64,000 nucleotides of DNA. Source: Micropterix aruncella (lineage: Eukaryota > Arthropoda > Insecta > Lepidoptera > Micropterigidae). Below the pieces are notes generated by a model. The model saw only the letters and a program-made list of their open reading frames with translations, did no database searches and had not been told where the DNA came from. Shown one piece after another: positions 31,651-44,554 of the stretch; the stretch's first letter is position 1; the number at the start of each line of letters is the position of its first letter. Location of the stretch: the NCBI GenBank assembly GCA_944548615.1, contig OX155963.1, forward strand, positions 28,227,659 through 28,291,658, in the 5' to 3' direction. Position numbers and translations under genes: made by a program.

Positions 31651-33357
31651 GCCGCACATTTTCGGTCGATTTTGTATATAATATGCAATATACATTTACT
31701 AACAATATACTAACAATTTTTTTTTTCCTAACATATAATTCTTTTCCTATTTTTTCTCTTGTTACCTAATAATTATTCTTGTTAGTCCTGTATATTATAT
31801 ATTTAAATAATATATATGGAGGTCGGCCGAAATAGCTTGTGCAGATCTGTTAACCACCGCAACCACCGATTGGCGTTTTTGGCCTCCCAGGGTTAATCGC
31901 TTGTAACTTTTGAACAATTAGAATATTGTTTTGAAATTTTACAAGTATATTTTTGAATAGTTTTACAAACGATTTATGAAAAAAAAAGAAAAATTTGAAG
32001 CCTTTACCCCTATTTCCCTCTACTAATAATGATGCATGCACAATTTTTCCACAGTTTGTTTCATCTAACTATTAGTTTCTTTTTATATTTTGAGTTTCCA
32101 AGCAACTTATTACATAATTGTATTAAAAAGTTCATTTCGTTGTTTTTTTAAATCACGCGGGATAGATGACAAATCGCGACGAGCAGTTTAGTCAGAAAAA
32201 GAGAACAATTATTTCAATTTCATCATTGGATCATCGCATGATGTTTATTCTGTCATCCGCCTAAAATAATATCTCGACGCCTAGAGCAACCTTGGCCATA
32301 TAAGTATACGGAAGCCACATCGCTGTTTGTTTGAGACTGACAACCGCAACTGTCAAAAGGCGGAAAGCAGACTCTGCGACGGAGTTGAATCAAATCGTTC
32401 TGGATATACTTAATATGTCAGTGATTACAAACATTTTCGTTACAATCGTAATATTCAGACAATGGATGATATTGAATAATAGATAAAATTGTTTATTTTA
32501 CACGAAATTATGACAATAGCATATTGTTTAATATCTTCCAGCCAACTAAGATACAATGAAAATTATTGCTTTAGTAATCTATTACTTTACAATAAAAGAT
32601 AATTGCTATGATATTACAAATATCATTATGACAATTATATAATTGCAGTAACTATGATTTTAGCAGTTGTTTTTATTTATTTTATTTTATTCGGCAAACA
32701 AACAGCGGTAACAAGTAACACGAAATATACAAAATGATATCATGACTAATTATATATTTAGGCTATTTATTAATCATTTTATTAGTTAAAAAAAAAAGTA
32801 AAAACTATCGATTAAAAAAGTCATAAGTGCAAGATTTTCTAAAACTTTATTCGTTAAAAACAAAGAGTCCTTATTTAGAAACCTCGGTAAAAATATGTTT
32901 TAGCCATCTCAAACGCCTCGAACAGTTTTACTTTGATATATTACTGAAATGGATTAAATCGTATCATTGATTATGTATGGTCTTAGATTGCTCAATGCCA
33001 TAGTACGTTTTCTAATCTTCGTCGGCTACATGCAGGTGGTGCTGATAATATTTCAGTGAAACGGAAACATGCGCCGATTCCAATGATGCTAAAATGGTCG
33101 CCTTCACACTTTTAGTATATGAGTTATTGGAGGGTTTTGTTTCAGCATGAAAACGTATACATCAAGATATTTAAAGTGGCATCCAGTGTATCTGGCGGGG
33201 TAAAAAAAACTAAATTAAAAATTCCACTTTATCTGTTTGACATTAGGATAGTTTAAAACGATATATACTGAAAAGAAAAACTTTGAAAACAGCTCTTGTT
33301 TTAGACGGGCTACTATTATAGCCGTGGCGCTCTGGAAACCCAAAATATAGCTTGATA
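31651..33357. other. AT-rich; one family X copy at 32955-33070
   Basis: The family X words (ATGTATGGTCTTAGATTGCT then CAATGCCATAGTACG, GGTGCTGATAATATTTCAG) are present at 32955-33070. Otherwise nothing supported. Confidence 0.45.
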
Positions 33358-33800
33358 TTTGAGGCCTGTAAAGGATGTAATACCACTGCAAACCCCACGT
33401 GTATATAAAGACGAATACAGCTGTGGTTTAGCCTACATTCAACAAACGAAACGGCCCATAGCCACTCGACTAATAAAACATATCAAAGCTGTTAAAAGCG
33501 TTCAGCGAGAAAAATTGGCGATCTGCGAACGTATATTGGATAGTGGAAGTAACCACTGGCTGTAGTTTCAAAATCCCATTATCCAAAGAACAATTCTACT
33601 TTCCTCGCATGATCCGGGAAGCCGTTGAAATAAGAAGATTAGACGATGCTTACAAACTCTCTTCTAAGTGGAACCCTCTTCTTAAAATGTTCCCACTGCC
33701 GAACGCCGAATGCAAGGACGTAAAACATGATATAATGGGTGTTATATGCACGACGGATTTTCGAAATTCGCGCGCACCGAGTATTTTTTCAATTTAAAAT
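33358..33800 (+). pseudogene. Penelope-like element, GIY-YIG endonuclease domain, copy 1
   Basis: 33359-33565 reads RPVKDVIPLQTPRVYKDEYS then CGLAYIQQTKRPIATRLIKH, IKAVKSVQREKLAICERIL. After one frameshift it continues FKIPLSKEQFYFPRMIREAV, then EIRRLDDAYKLSSKWNPLL. The VYK...CGLAYI.QTKR..TRL..H layout is the GIY-YIG nuclease found C-terminal to the RT in Penelope-like elements, where it nicks target DNA. The YIG glycine is Q here (YIQQTKR), a substitution expected to harm activity. The RT domain is absent. The frameshift also inactivates it. Confidence 0.75.
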
Positions 33801-34484
33801 GCGAGTTCTCTCACTAAATAATATCCAGCGAGTGCTGGTGGTCCTTAAAATCATCTGAGATTGCATCCTTTTCACTAATAGCCCCCTTGAGGGAGTGGTT
33901 GGACTTTCCATGATTGTACAAGCTTTGTTTTAAGAGTGTTGATCTGTGAATGGGTGTCGCCGAAAAGGTAGTTTGCGTTATCGATCTCTTCTTTATTTTT
34001 TACTCTCTCCCGTTAGATTTTTTATTTTAGCTTGGAGTTGTTCATTTATAATGTACATTGTCACTAATTTTCGCTGTAGGCCATTGTCAAGAGTACAAAT
34101 GTCAAAAAACAAATGTGTCAGTTGTCTGGTGCAATAGTGCCAATGCGTGTCAAAACTTGGCATGTGACTGATTACGAATTACAAATTGCAAAATATGCAA
34201 ATTATTTTGGGAAGAATCGTATTAAATGGAGAGACAGGTCGAGAATAAAGTATTGTTTGTTGTATAGCTATTAATGTAAAATATGAACCTATCTTATATT
34301 TTTGATGTTTTAACGGCATCCGACTTTATTCACTACGCTGATTCCGAAATTGCATAATCTTTATTCGGCCGCAATAAAAACGAGATTTAGGCATTTAAAG
34401 AAGCATCAAACAACTCATTTCGGTTTAGGTGTTCTAAAATAAAAGCAATTCATTAACACTTATATGGAGGTAGGTTATCTCTGA

Positions 34485-34980
34485 GGCCTGTAAAGGATGT
34501 AATACCACTGCCTTCCCCGGATGTGTATAAAATCGAGTGCCGCTGTGGTTTAGCCTATATTGAAGAAACGAAACGGCACATAACCACTCGACTGATAGAT
34601 CAAATTAGCGCTCTGCTATCGGCGATCTGCGAGCACATATTGGATAGCGGAACTGTGCTATCCAAAGGACAATTTTGTTTTCCCCTCATGATCTGGTAAG
34701 CCATTGAAATAAGGAAAACCCTAATCATCAATAGAGATGACGGTTTCAAACTCTATACTACGTGAAACCCTCTTCTTAAAATATTCTCAATGGCCATCGC
34801 TAAGTGCAGAGACGTAACACGCCGCCCCACCACGTTATAATCTACGCAGTGGCGGCAGCTGTATGCCGCCTACCCGCGGAACATCGAATTGGCAGCTTTT
34901 TTAGTCTACCCTGGAAAACAGCGGTTGTAAAATCGCCGCAACGTCGGGTGCTACAAACTTTACTAGGGAAATTCCTTTTT
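34485..34980 (+). pseudogene. Penelope-like element, GIY-YIG domain and 3' terminus, copy 2
   Basis: GAGGCCTGTAAAGGATGTAA starts the copy as in copy 1. The frame reads VYKIECRCGLAYIEETKRHI then TTRLIDQISAL, AICEHILDSG; the YIG glycine is E. A ~40-bp deletion follows RLIDQ relative to copy 1. The 3' part GTCTACCCTGGAAAACAGCG, CGCAACGTCGGGTGCTACAA then ACTTTACTAGGG is the plus-strand counterpart of copies A, C and D, and links those fragments to this element type. Confidence 0.75.
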
Positions 34981-35656
34981 ATCTTATTAAAATAAAATAA
35001 AATAAGTTTTTTTAAATAATCATCTTAAAAACAAACAAACTATAAAATATATTTTTCCACACGTATATTAATACTACTCTGTCTAAAAAGTACCGGGAAT
35101 TATTAAATAAAACACACAATTTTCGTTTAATCGTCAATGTTTATTTTATCACCTTCAAAGTAGTCCCCATTTGATGCAACACACATTCGCCAGCCTTTTT
35201 TCCAATCTTCAAAACACTTTTTGTAGGCGTTTTTCTGTATAGCCTTCAATTCCTTCCACGAATTTTCTTTAATGGACTCTATGGACTCAAAACGGGTACC
35301 ACGAAAAGGCAATTTTAGTTTTGGGAACAGAAAGAAGTCTGACGGGGCCAAATCTGGTGAATACGGTGGTTGATTAATTGTATTTGTCGCGTTTTTGGCC
35401 TTAAATTCGGTCACAATTGCTGCTCTATGCGACGGTGCGTTATCGTCGTGGAAAATCCACGAATTATTGATCCACAATTCAGGCCGTTTTTGACGGATTT
35501 TCTCACGTAAATGCTTTAAAACGGCCAAATAATATTCCTTATTGACCGTCAGTCCTTCTGGAATGAATTCGTGATGGAGTAAACCGCGAATATCAAAGAA
35601 AACAATGAGCATCACTTTGACTTTTGAACGACTTTGTCGTAGTTTTTTCGGTTTTG

Positions 35657-36437
<781 letters not shown>

Positions 36438-37289
36438 AGGTTATTTATCCTCCACTCTGATGCCTGTTGACTTGTTTGCATATCAAATTCATAGACCCAC
36501 GTCTCATCGCCAGTTATAATGCGTTCTATGAATGTGGGATCAGAATCGACGCGATCCAGCATGTCTAAAGACGTTTGTTTGCGGTACTGTTGTTGTAGAA
36601 AATTCAACTCCTTTGGAACGAGCCGAGCGGCGATGCGTCTCATGCCCAATTTATCTACCAAAATCGAGCGAATGGACTCATGAGACTTCAGGTTCAGGTC
36701 ACGTGCTATCTGGCGATTACGGAGCACAATTTCCTTGACTTTTTCGATATTTTCGTCTTTTGAAGAGGGCGAAGGTCGCCCGGAACGAGGGTTGTCTTCG
36801 ACGATCTCTCGGCCCTCCTTGAATGCTTTGTACCACTCGTAGATCCGTGTTTTGGATAGAACTGATTCACCATAAGCCTTTTCTAACATTTTTAGGGAAT
36901 TGGCACACGAAAATCCGTTCGCAAAACAAAATTTAAGGCAAACTCTTTGTTCAATACTTTGGTACATTGCGAAAATCGTGACGCACTACTAAGGTGTACA
37001 ATTCAATTGCTGCTCTAATCAAAATGGCTGATAGTTCGCGCGCATTCTAGGCATAGAGTAAATAAAGACAGTTCTACCAACTTAAGGTTTTTTTTTTTTT
37101 TAAATCATTAACAGAATCTTTTTAAATTTTAAATTCCCGGAACTTTTTAGACAGAAGGTATGTCTGGAAATATTGCATGTCCGAGGCTATTTTCTATCAG
37201 ATTTAGTATTAAATGATCGAAACTATTTTGAGAAAACAATAAATATATAACCATGTAATACACTGGAATACGCATGTTTCAATAAGAAT

Positions 37290-37618
37290 TACGTATGTAA
37301 CTCTTGACTGTGGTCCATGTTTATAAATTAACATGACGCGTAACGGCGTTGGTGTGACAGAAGTTACCGTGCCGTAATGATAAAACATAATGTTACTTCA
37401 TTACGTTGCCACCTTCTGATTTCGCTTCTAACATGACACCTTGTAGTATACGTACGTTTGTAGTCGGAAAATGTTGATACATATAATCGAGTAATGGAGA
37501 TTCAACAAAATTCCCTGTAATTCAAAGAAATTTCTATTGAAACATCGTTATTCTGTATAAAACCGTAATAACGAAATGGTAATTTAAGAATAAATCCAAT
37601 ATTTTTCTCAGTGTATAG
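37290..37618 (-). repeat. Dispersed repeat Z, copy 2
   Basis: Reverse-complemented it begins ACACTGAGAAAAATATTGGA and follows the order of the copy at 6216-6840, without that copy's 300-bp middle part. Confidence 0.5.
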
Positions 37619-38042
37619 TGGTTTTATTTTGATAAAAGAAAAAGTTTTTATAATACATAAATTTCAATGCATTTCTCTTTTCAAAATTAAAAACGACGTT
37701 CAGCTGCTTGGAGTAACGACGTGTTTCGTAAGTCGGCGAGGGAAGAAGTGGGTCCGCATAGTCGCCATGTTCCAAGCACTTCCGGATATGTTGGTGGGCC
37801 TCACGACGTGCCCTACAGTTGTAACGCGCGGCAGTCCTACCGGGAACTTTTAAATTACCGCGTCGCCGCTGCTTGCTGCAAACGATGAAGCCTTCGGCTA
37901 TGATACTCTTCTTCTTCTACTTCTACTAGGAGTTCTATCTCTAGTGGAGGAACGTCATCTCATTAGTCACCAGCAAAAGGAACCGGTAGTCTGAAAGGCG
38001 TTAAAATATCATCCTTTGGAGATTCGTAACGATACATAACAA
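37619..38042. other. Unassigned
   Basis: Short frame 37611-37853 without domain; a CTTCTTCTT-rich patch near 37905. Confidence 0.35.
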
Positions 38043-38303
38043 TACTCTTTATTGTTTCTACCCTTTATTGTTAAATTTGACAATGGGCGGGTTTATCACA
38101 CGAAAATCTCTTACAACTAACCCTACTATGAAGTGTTTATGCATGTAACATGTAAGTAAGCGTGTGTCTTGTTATTGTATTCGATCGATAGAATTTAAAA
38201 TGCAATTCCGTTAATTTTATCCCAACGGAAAATGGTGACCCAGTCGGGAATCGAACCTCACAATGTGAGATCAGGCGACTTAACCACCACGCCACCGAGA
38301 ATA
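38043..38303 (-). mobile_element. SINE-T, full tRNA-derived SINE with LINE-like tail
   Basis: On the minus strand the head has an A-box-like GGCGTGGTGGTTAAG and a perfect B box GGTTCGATTCC (rc of 38247-38257), as in pol III tRNA promoters. The body is unrelated to tRNA. The 3' tail GTTGTAAGAGATTTTCG, AATAAACCCGCCCATTG-like text and CAATAAAGGGTAG matches the 3' end of the LINE that ends at 48190. Acceptor-stem pairing is absent, so it is not a tRNA gene. Confidence 0.75.
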
Positions 38304-38475
38304 ATGGAATAGAAAAATGGAATGGAATGGCTTAGAGCGGTTTGACGTTATTTTCGGGTTTATGTTGTAGCGCCCTGTTGTATTCCGCGTGCTCCGTTGT
38401 AGTCATTTTACTGTTGTGAAATAAATACCCGTAAATGCTTTGATTGAAGCGCGCCGCACTGAATCTAAATACGAT

Positions 38476-38523
38476 CACCGGAAGGATCTACATCTCGAGG
38501 ATAAGATGTAGATCCTTCCGGTG
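38476..38523. repeat. Perfect 20-bp hairpin
   Basis: CACCGGAAGGATCTACATCT (38476-38495) and its exact complement (38504-38523) with loop CGAGGATA. Confidence 0.95.
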
Positions 38524-40187
38524 GATCCTTTCGGTGACATTACAGCTTTCTCGCTCCGAGGATGGCCAATATCGCAATTAAAATCTTATTGGTAATAATC
38601 AGAAAACAGCCAAACTATAGCCTTACGTTACGGTAAATTAAAATTGGTAAAAAAAGACGGTAAAACGTTTATTAATATTTCATAGTGTTTTTATTGTTCT
38701 ACTTTTATTTACATATATTCTATTGAAGTATTTATTATATACGTGTTATAAGTAATTATTATTTGTTATTACCTATTACTAATTAGTATTTATTACAACC
38801 TATTACTAAATATTATTTATTATTACTTATTTTTAGTTGTGATAATATTCAGTCTATTGATAATACGGTCTTTCACTGACACTTATATTATTATTATCAC
38901 CTACCTTTTAAGATTATTTGAAATTTTATTTTTTACTAAAATTTTAGTTTACTTGATTTTATTTTTCACGGCATTCTTCAACGTATTTTTTTATTTAGCA
39001 TTAGGCAGTACTTAATTATACGAATCTGAGCCTACCTTAGTGCGGACGTCTCGTGCGATCCAGTTAGGTGAGGTTTAATTTACTTGTAACTGATATTATG
39101 ATTTTTTGTAAAATAAAGAATTTGAATTTGAAAAATTTTAATAAATCATATCATCAGTTCTATATGATTATTCAAGCAGTTTGTGTTGGTCCAAAGCAAA
39201 CTTGTCAGGTTTCGCTAAGTTAGTTGAAACCTGACCTAACCACAAAGTTCGGATTTAAAAATAAGAGATACCATGTATCTTGGTTGGTTTAAGAGTTGCT
39301 AAAATATCTGAGGATATACAACGATCCTGCCATAATTTGCGATAGACACGCGTTGTGATTTAGACCAAAAGCCCAATGCAGTCAATCTTTGTCACCGGGC
39401 ACGCTAATAAAACCAATCTTAGGTAAAAACAATATTTTATAACCTATGACTGAAACTTTAACATGTATTTATTTTACTTTTTATCCTTTATTCTTTATTT
39501 AGAAATCCCACAGTATTAATAACAGAGAAAATTACAATATGAAACTATAGATTACAAATAAAACCGATTACGGATTTCCATGAAATTACGGAAATAACTA
39601 AAATACCTAAAATTATTACTACATAGGAGGCTTGCGTTTAGGATGTGTGTCTGTGTGAGTGTTCATGTGAGTTTTTTGAATGTGTGGAAGTCGAGTGAAA
39701 AAATGCATATTTTAGTAATAATAGCGTATATAAAGTATACTAATAGTAATAATCATGAATAAAATAGCAAAAAAATAGGTCTTGTATTGACTAAGGTTTT
39801 ATTTACAAAGTAAGTAAAGTTATTTTCTTTATTGTTGATAACAGAGCAAACTAAACATAACATAATAATAAAAACCAAAGTTAGCAAAGGACAATTGAAA
39901 AACAATAACATTTTTACATTGATTATCAAATAACCAAATTAATAGGTTTAAAAATATATAACTATTGGCAGAGACAGAGAATAATAGAATTGAAATTATG
40001 ATATGATAGAATGTGAGGTATGATAGAATGTGAGGGTATGTATGTGCATGTATTAAGGTAATTTAAGGTGTGCGTGTGTAATGTGTAGTGTGACAGTGTA
40101 TGCAACTTGTATATAAAAAGATGTTTAGATTTATTATTTATTATTTCAATTTAATTGGGTGCTATGAAATTTGACAGACGCCTCAGA
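38524..40187. other. AT-rich; small inverted motif at 39200-39240
   Basis: GTCAGGTTTC ... GAAACCTGAC near 39203-39235 is a short inverted pair. 39640-40110 contains TGTG-rich words. No coding or named element. Confidence 0.4.
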
Positions 40188-40340
40188 CAGTGTTGGGAAA
40201 TTTTTGGTCGATTAACGATTGAATATATTAATTGTGATTAACGACTAACGATTGATTACTCTAATCGTCAATCGTGACTAACGATTGATTACTATAAACG
40301 TGATTACTATAATAACGATTGATTCGTCAATCATGACTAA
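40188..40340 (+). repeat. hAT-like end with repeated ACGATTGATTA boxes
   Basis: CAGTGTTGGGAAATTTTTGG is a typical hAT terminus. It is followed by four GACTAACGATTGATTACT / AATCGTCAATCGTGA-type repeats, as in subterminal transposase-binding arrays. The opposite end was not found. Confidence 0.45.
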
Positions 40341-40395
40341 AAAATTGGGATTGAAATTCTCCACAGCCGTCAACTTCAAGTTTTACAAATTTTTC

Positions 40396-40552
40396 GTCGG
40401 CCGGTCGGTCGGATGTTCAGTCCGTCGGTCTATCGGTCGGTCGGTCGATCGCTCGGCCGTCCGGTCGGTCGGTCGGCCTTTTGTTCGGCCGGTTGGTCGG
40501 TCGGTCGGCCTGTCGGTCGGCCGGTCGGTCGGTCGGTCGGTCGGTGGGTCTC
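40396..40552. repeat. (GGTC)n satellite-like tract
   Basis: About 157 bp of GGTCGGTC with CCGG and GATC variants. The serine/arginine/glycine frame across it is an artefact. Confidence 0.9.
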
Positions 40553-40886
40553 AGTAGAAGACAGTTTATTTTCATAGTCTCCAGCATCCTTCAGCAATTA
40601 GTCAGAGTGCACAACCTATTGGAGTCACCGAACGATGCGCAAACCATCCAGAAGCGCCGGGAGGCAATCCCACCAGGAGAAACCGATCCAAATTCCGTAA
40701 GGCCTGGGACGCGAGAGTCTTACACTGGGTAGCGTTCCACACGAGGAGGCTTCTGAAAAGGAGTTTAATCGCGAGTTGGGACGATCTGATGACAAAATGG
40801 GTATTATGGCCAAAGCTGCATGAAACCATTCGCTGCCTAAATATCGTCCAAAATATCAGTATAAAACCAAACGCCTAAAATATCAG

Positions 40887-41213
40887 TCAGAATGTTATGA
40901 GCGGGCTTAAAATGGGATTGAAGTTGACCTCTTGAGCCAACTTTCTAAGATCTATGAGACGATGTTTGAGCACCAGCTTCTTCCGCACCGGGTTCGTAGC
41001 CATTGAAGGTCGCCCAGAACGAGGCAAATCAACTACCGCTTTTCGGCCTTCTTTAAATGCTTTATACCATTCGTATGCCTGTATTTTTGGTATAGACGAG
41101 TTGCTGTAGGTCTTGTGCAGCGAATTGTCACATGAAACTTTGTTTAAAGCATTAAACTCAAGGGTAACTCTTTGTTCAACAACTTTTTTCATATAGTAAA
41201 AATCGCAGAGCAC
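40887..41213 (-). pseudogene. mariner transposase N-terminal fragment, second lineage
   Basis: KKVVEQRVTLEFNALNKVSC, then AYEWYKAFKEGRKAVVDLPR and SGRPS, then a degenerate linker. This is the paired HTH region of mariner; it differs from the 36.9-kb copy and stops before the catalytic domain. No inverted repeats recognised. Confidence 0.75.
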
Positions 41214-41762
41214 TCGAAATTATGACTTTAAAATATCAACTGTAAAGACACTCAGTGACAGATCGCGCCAAAATTCTGCGCAGTAACTCAGCACTGCCGA
41301 GAAAGAGAAAATAAATGTGGCGATAGCTTTTATGCGCGTCTTTAGACCGATAAGTTCGTATGCTTTTTACACAGAGCAGAATAATATTCCGCTATCTTAC
41401 TCTAAACTTCATTGGGATTCGGCGCTATGGGTGCGCGACGCGCGTGCCGCGCCGCGCGCCGTTCGCCTGCGGCGCGCGTGCGCTCTCGATGATTTATCAA
41501 TACATTTCAACTACCTACCTCCCATTAGTCACTTATTGTGCCCGGCCATAACTGTGGGCCCGGCGATTGACTGTGCCGGACCGACGATTGCGCTACGAGC
41601 ACACTTCTAAGATCCGACCTGGACTCATTTTACGCAAGTCCACCCTGCAGGTAAACTATCAAATAAAAAAAACGGTTATGTCACTCCAACGTTTTCCTGG
41701 CAAGTCGACAACCCCCCCCCCCCCCCTCGCGTCAACCCAACCTTCTTCTTCTTAAAGTGCCT
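41214..41762. other. Unassigned; GC-rich GCGCGC patch and poly-C
   Basis: 41430-41490 is CGCG-rich with inverted GCGCGCGTGC motifs, and a C run lies at 41711-41725. No gene. Confidence 0.4.
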
Positions 41763-42340
41763 CTCCTACAGGAGGTTGGCTGTCAGCTCTGTGATTTTTT
41801 CCCTGTCTTGGGCCAAGCGAAATAGTTCTTCTACGCTTGAGACGTTTGTCCACTCCCGGATGTTGCGGAGCCAAGACTTTTTTCTTCTTCCAGCCCGTCG
41901 TTTATCGCAAGCTTTCCCCATAATAATGAGCTGTAACAGTTGGTATCGCTCATGTCTCAGCACGTGTCTCAGGTACGCCACTTTCCTTTGCTTGCTTATG
42001 GATAAAAGTTTGTAATCTCTATCGACAAGTTGGAGTACTCTAACATTGGGAACTCTCTGGTTCCAGCATTGTACGGTAGCACCATATCTCAAATGCTTCG
42101 AGAAGCTTCTGGGTGTCAGCTTTCAGGGTCTAAGCTTCGCTATTATAAAACACCACAGGCCAAACATAGCAATGGAGAATTCGTATTCGGAGCTTGATGT
42201 CAAGTTTCCGGCCGCATATTACCTTTTTCATTTTCTAGAACGATACTCCGGCGGTTTCAATCCGAGTATGAATTTCTTGTTCGCAGTATTATTCTTCGAT
42301 TACCATGCGTTTAACCTTCTCCTGCGTGCTGATTCGTAGT
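41763..42340 (-). pseudogene. LINE RT-distal C-terminal region
   Basis: Minus order: KKVICGRKLDIKLRIRILHC then YVWPVVFYNSEA, stop, TLKADTQKLLEAFEIWCY (42340-42090); then RKVAYLRHVLRHERYQLLQL, IIMGKACDKRRAGRRKKSWL then RNIREWT, SVEELFRLAQDRE and LTANLL before the stop at 41766. This is the C-terminal layout of a common insect RTE/CR1-like LINE. Its 3' end (GGAGAGGCACTTTAAGAAGA) recurs at 61440-61465 on the plus strand. Confidence 0.75.
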
Positions 42341-42889
42341 ATATTTCCTGTGGTATTAAAATCGTATTTATTTAAAAATTGTGTAGTATTTTCTTATATA
42401 AATTCATATAAATTCAGCGGGAAATTGTGTCGGACAACTAGACTCAGCAAGTGTGGCCAACGTTGCTGCTGAGCGACGACATAAAATGTATTGCCAACCT
42501 GCGATTTCTCCGCTGGATCAATACGACGAGCAATCGTTTTTAGAAGCGATTCAAACTTTCAAAATTTACTGCAGTGTGTATATAACCTTATCACCAATTT
42601 TTTCTCGAAGGAGGGGTAAGGGTGTTTCGCGTTTTATCCGCCATACCGAAATACGCCGAGTCGTCAAAATGTTCACAAATACAATAGATCCGATAGTAAA
42701 ATAATTCAAAGACCGGGAATCAAAAGCAAGAGGACAGTCAAGTAGCAAAATAGAAAAATAAACGAGAAACAACGGCAAACAAGATATCAAACAACTAGTC
42801 AAACGTCCAATAAAATGGTGAGCGGCGTTTTTATTCTTTGACAGGCAATGACTTAAAATGTGGAATTAAGAAAAAAAAATTCAATGAAA

Positions 42890-43178
42890 CGGAAACAACA
42901 AATGAATAAAAATAAGGAGAATGCGGCAGCGGTAAGTAAAATATGGCGAATATTGATTATACGCAATATTTTACCTATTGCTAGATATCACAGCGTGCTC
43001 ATCGCTTTTCAAACTTTTATTTATCAGTCAAGTTTTTTAAATTTACTAAACAAAAAACCAAAAAGATTTTCTCTAAACATTTTTTTTATTTTGTGTTTCC
43101 CTTTTTTTAAGTTGATTATTTGTTAGTACTGATGTACCGACTTCAAGGATGTCACTAATTAAAAACTCATCCTGTGTA
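42890..43178. mobile_element. MITE-A, copy 3 (right arm clear)
   Basis: Centre GGTAAGTAAAATAT ... ATATTTTACCTATTGCTAGA; right arm TTAGTACTGATGTACCGACT then TCAAGGATGTCAC, end AACTCATCCTGTGTA. The left arm is eroded. Confidence 0.6.
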
Positions 43179-43859
43179 ACTGTAATATATATAATATCAA
43201 GCATATAAGAAAATTATTAAAATGATCTACAGTAAATGGCCATTTACAATTACAGTTATAGATACAAATCCAGTAGCTAAAAGCTGATAACATTTTACAC
43301 CAGAAACTGTTGCCAGTGATCCTATTTTAATGTCGCCCAACTATGCAATATCCTGTTCTAAGGCGGACATTATTATTATTATAAATATATCGCACACCTA
43401 GATAAAGGGTAGCACAACTCAAAATAATCCAAAATTACATTACTGCTGTATATATACAAGACATTATCTTAGATACACTTCTTTTTCTGTAAAGATTATA
43501 GAAAAAATATACATATTAAGAGTGCATTAATTTAAAAAAAAACACTAATATGGAAACATTTTTAGATGATAACATTATTGAACAATGACTCAGTCAAATA
43601 GTAACAATGAATCATATATCAATATTTTAAATCGGTCTAATAGAAATCGTCTAAAACGTTCTTGCTGTTTCTGCAAAAAAAAGGGTATTTTGAGTTGTGC
43701 TACTCTTTATCTCGGTGTGCGATATGTATTAAGCAACATAAAAAAAAACTCAGTAGAAGTCTAAAAGTGTTTTTTTCCCTTTTTTGTGGAACCCGCCTTG
43801 TTGCAAATTGGCACATCTTCTAGTTTTCTTACCTCATAAAGATTAGCTCAAAAACCTGT

Positions 43860-43927
43860 TGGCCCTCCGAAAGGATAATCGCGACACACCGTAGTGCCGC
43901 GGCACACCAGTTGAAAACCACTACTGT
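43860..43927 (-). repeat. hAT-type terminus, isolated
   Basis: Reverse-complemented: CAGTAGTGGTTTTCAACTGG then TGTGCCGCGGCACTACGGTG, close to the CAGNGGTTCTCAAC...GTGCCGCGGCAC ends of hAT elements. The partner end was not found. Confidence 0.5.
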
Positions 43928-44498
43928 ATATTAGTTTACAATTTTCGTGAGCCCCAAAATTCATAATGCTCCCCATAAGAACGGTAAAACCAGACAATGA
44001 AAAATTGATGTAAATTGTCTGATTCGCTATTTCCGATAGGTGTACTTAAGCTTTTCTGATCGTTAGCCTCATCATATAGAGAACTCCATAACATGGGTAT
44101 ATTATGTAGTTACTCATATTCATCCATTAGATGTTGCACTCATCCACAAAATAAATTGACTTGGGCATCTGCAATTTTGTAGTCAATCAAGTCAATCCAA
44201 TGTTATATATTTTTTCACTTTATAAAATTTATTGTGTAAAGTACATCTCCTAGCTGGATGATGAATGACCATTATATTAGGTACCTTCAAAGTAGTCATT
44301 TTATAAAATACTAGTTGTTGCCAGCGGCTTCGCTTCGCGTAAAGTTTCGAATCGATTTGTTAATAGTATGGTGGCGTTTATTTGGCATTTTAGACACTAC
44401 CTTTATATATCTAGCGCAAGACGTCTCTAGTGCAAATGCACGCTACCTATCAGCACTTGAAGTCAAAACTTTCGTCAGCCTGCCTATGCTTTGCCTGC
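43928..44498. other. AT-rich; short repeat fragment at 44309-44345
   Basis: ACTAGTTGTTGCCAGCGGCT then TCGCTTCGCG (44309-44340) is the characteristic edge of a widespread insect interspersed repeat (general knowledge). Nothing else supported. Confidence 0.45.
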
Positions 44499-44550
44499 TC
44501 TCTCCATACAACTTCTGATGCTATTACGCATCAGAAGTTGTATGGAGAGA
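44499..44550. repeat. Perfect 23-bp hairpin, 6-base loop
   Basis: 44499-44521 (TCTCTCCATACAACTTCTGA plus TGC) and 44528-44550 are exact complements; loop TATTAC. Confidence 0.95.
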
Positions 44551-44554
44551 ACTG

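Noticed and set aside
38230..38303. Functional tRNA gene
   Set aside because: A and B boxes are present, but the acceptor and D stems do not pair and the same head heads a SINE body here and at 52460-52620.
40285..40557. Serine/arginine-rich protein (GRSVGRSV repeats)
   Set aside because: Translation of a (GGTC)n simple repeat.
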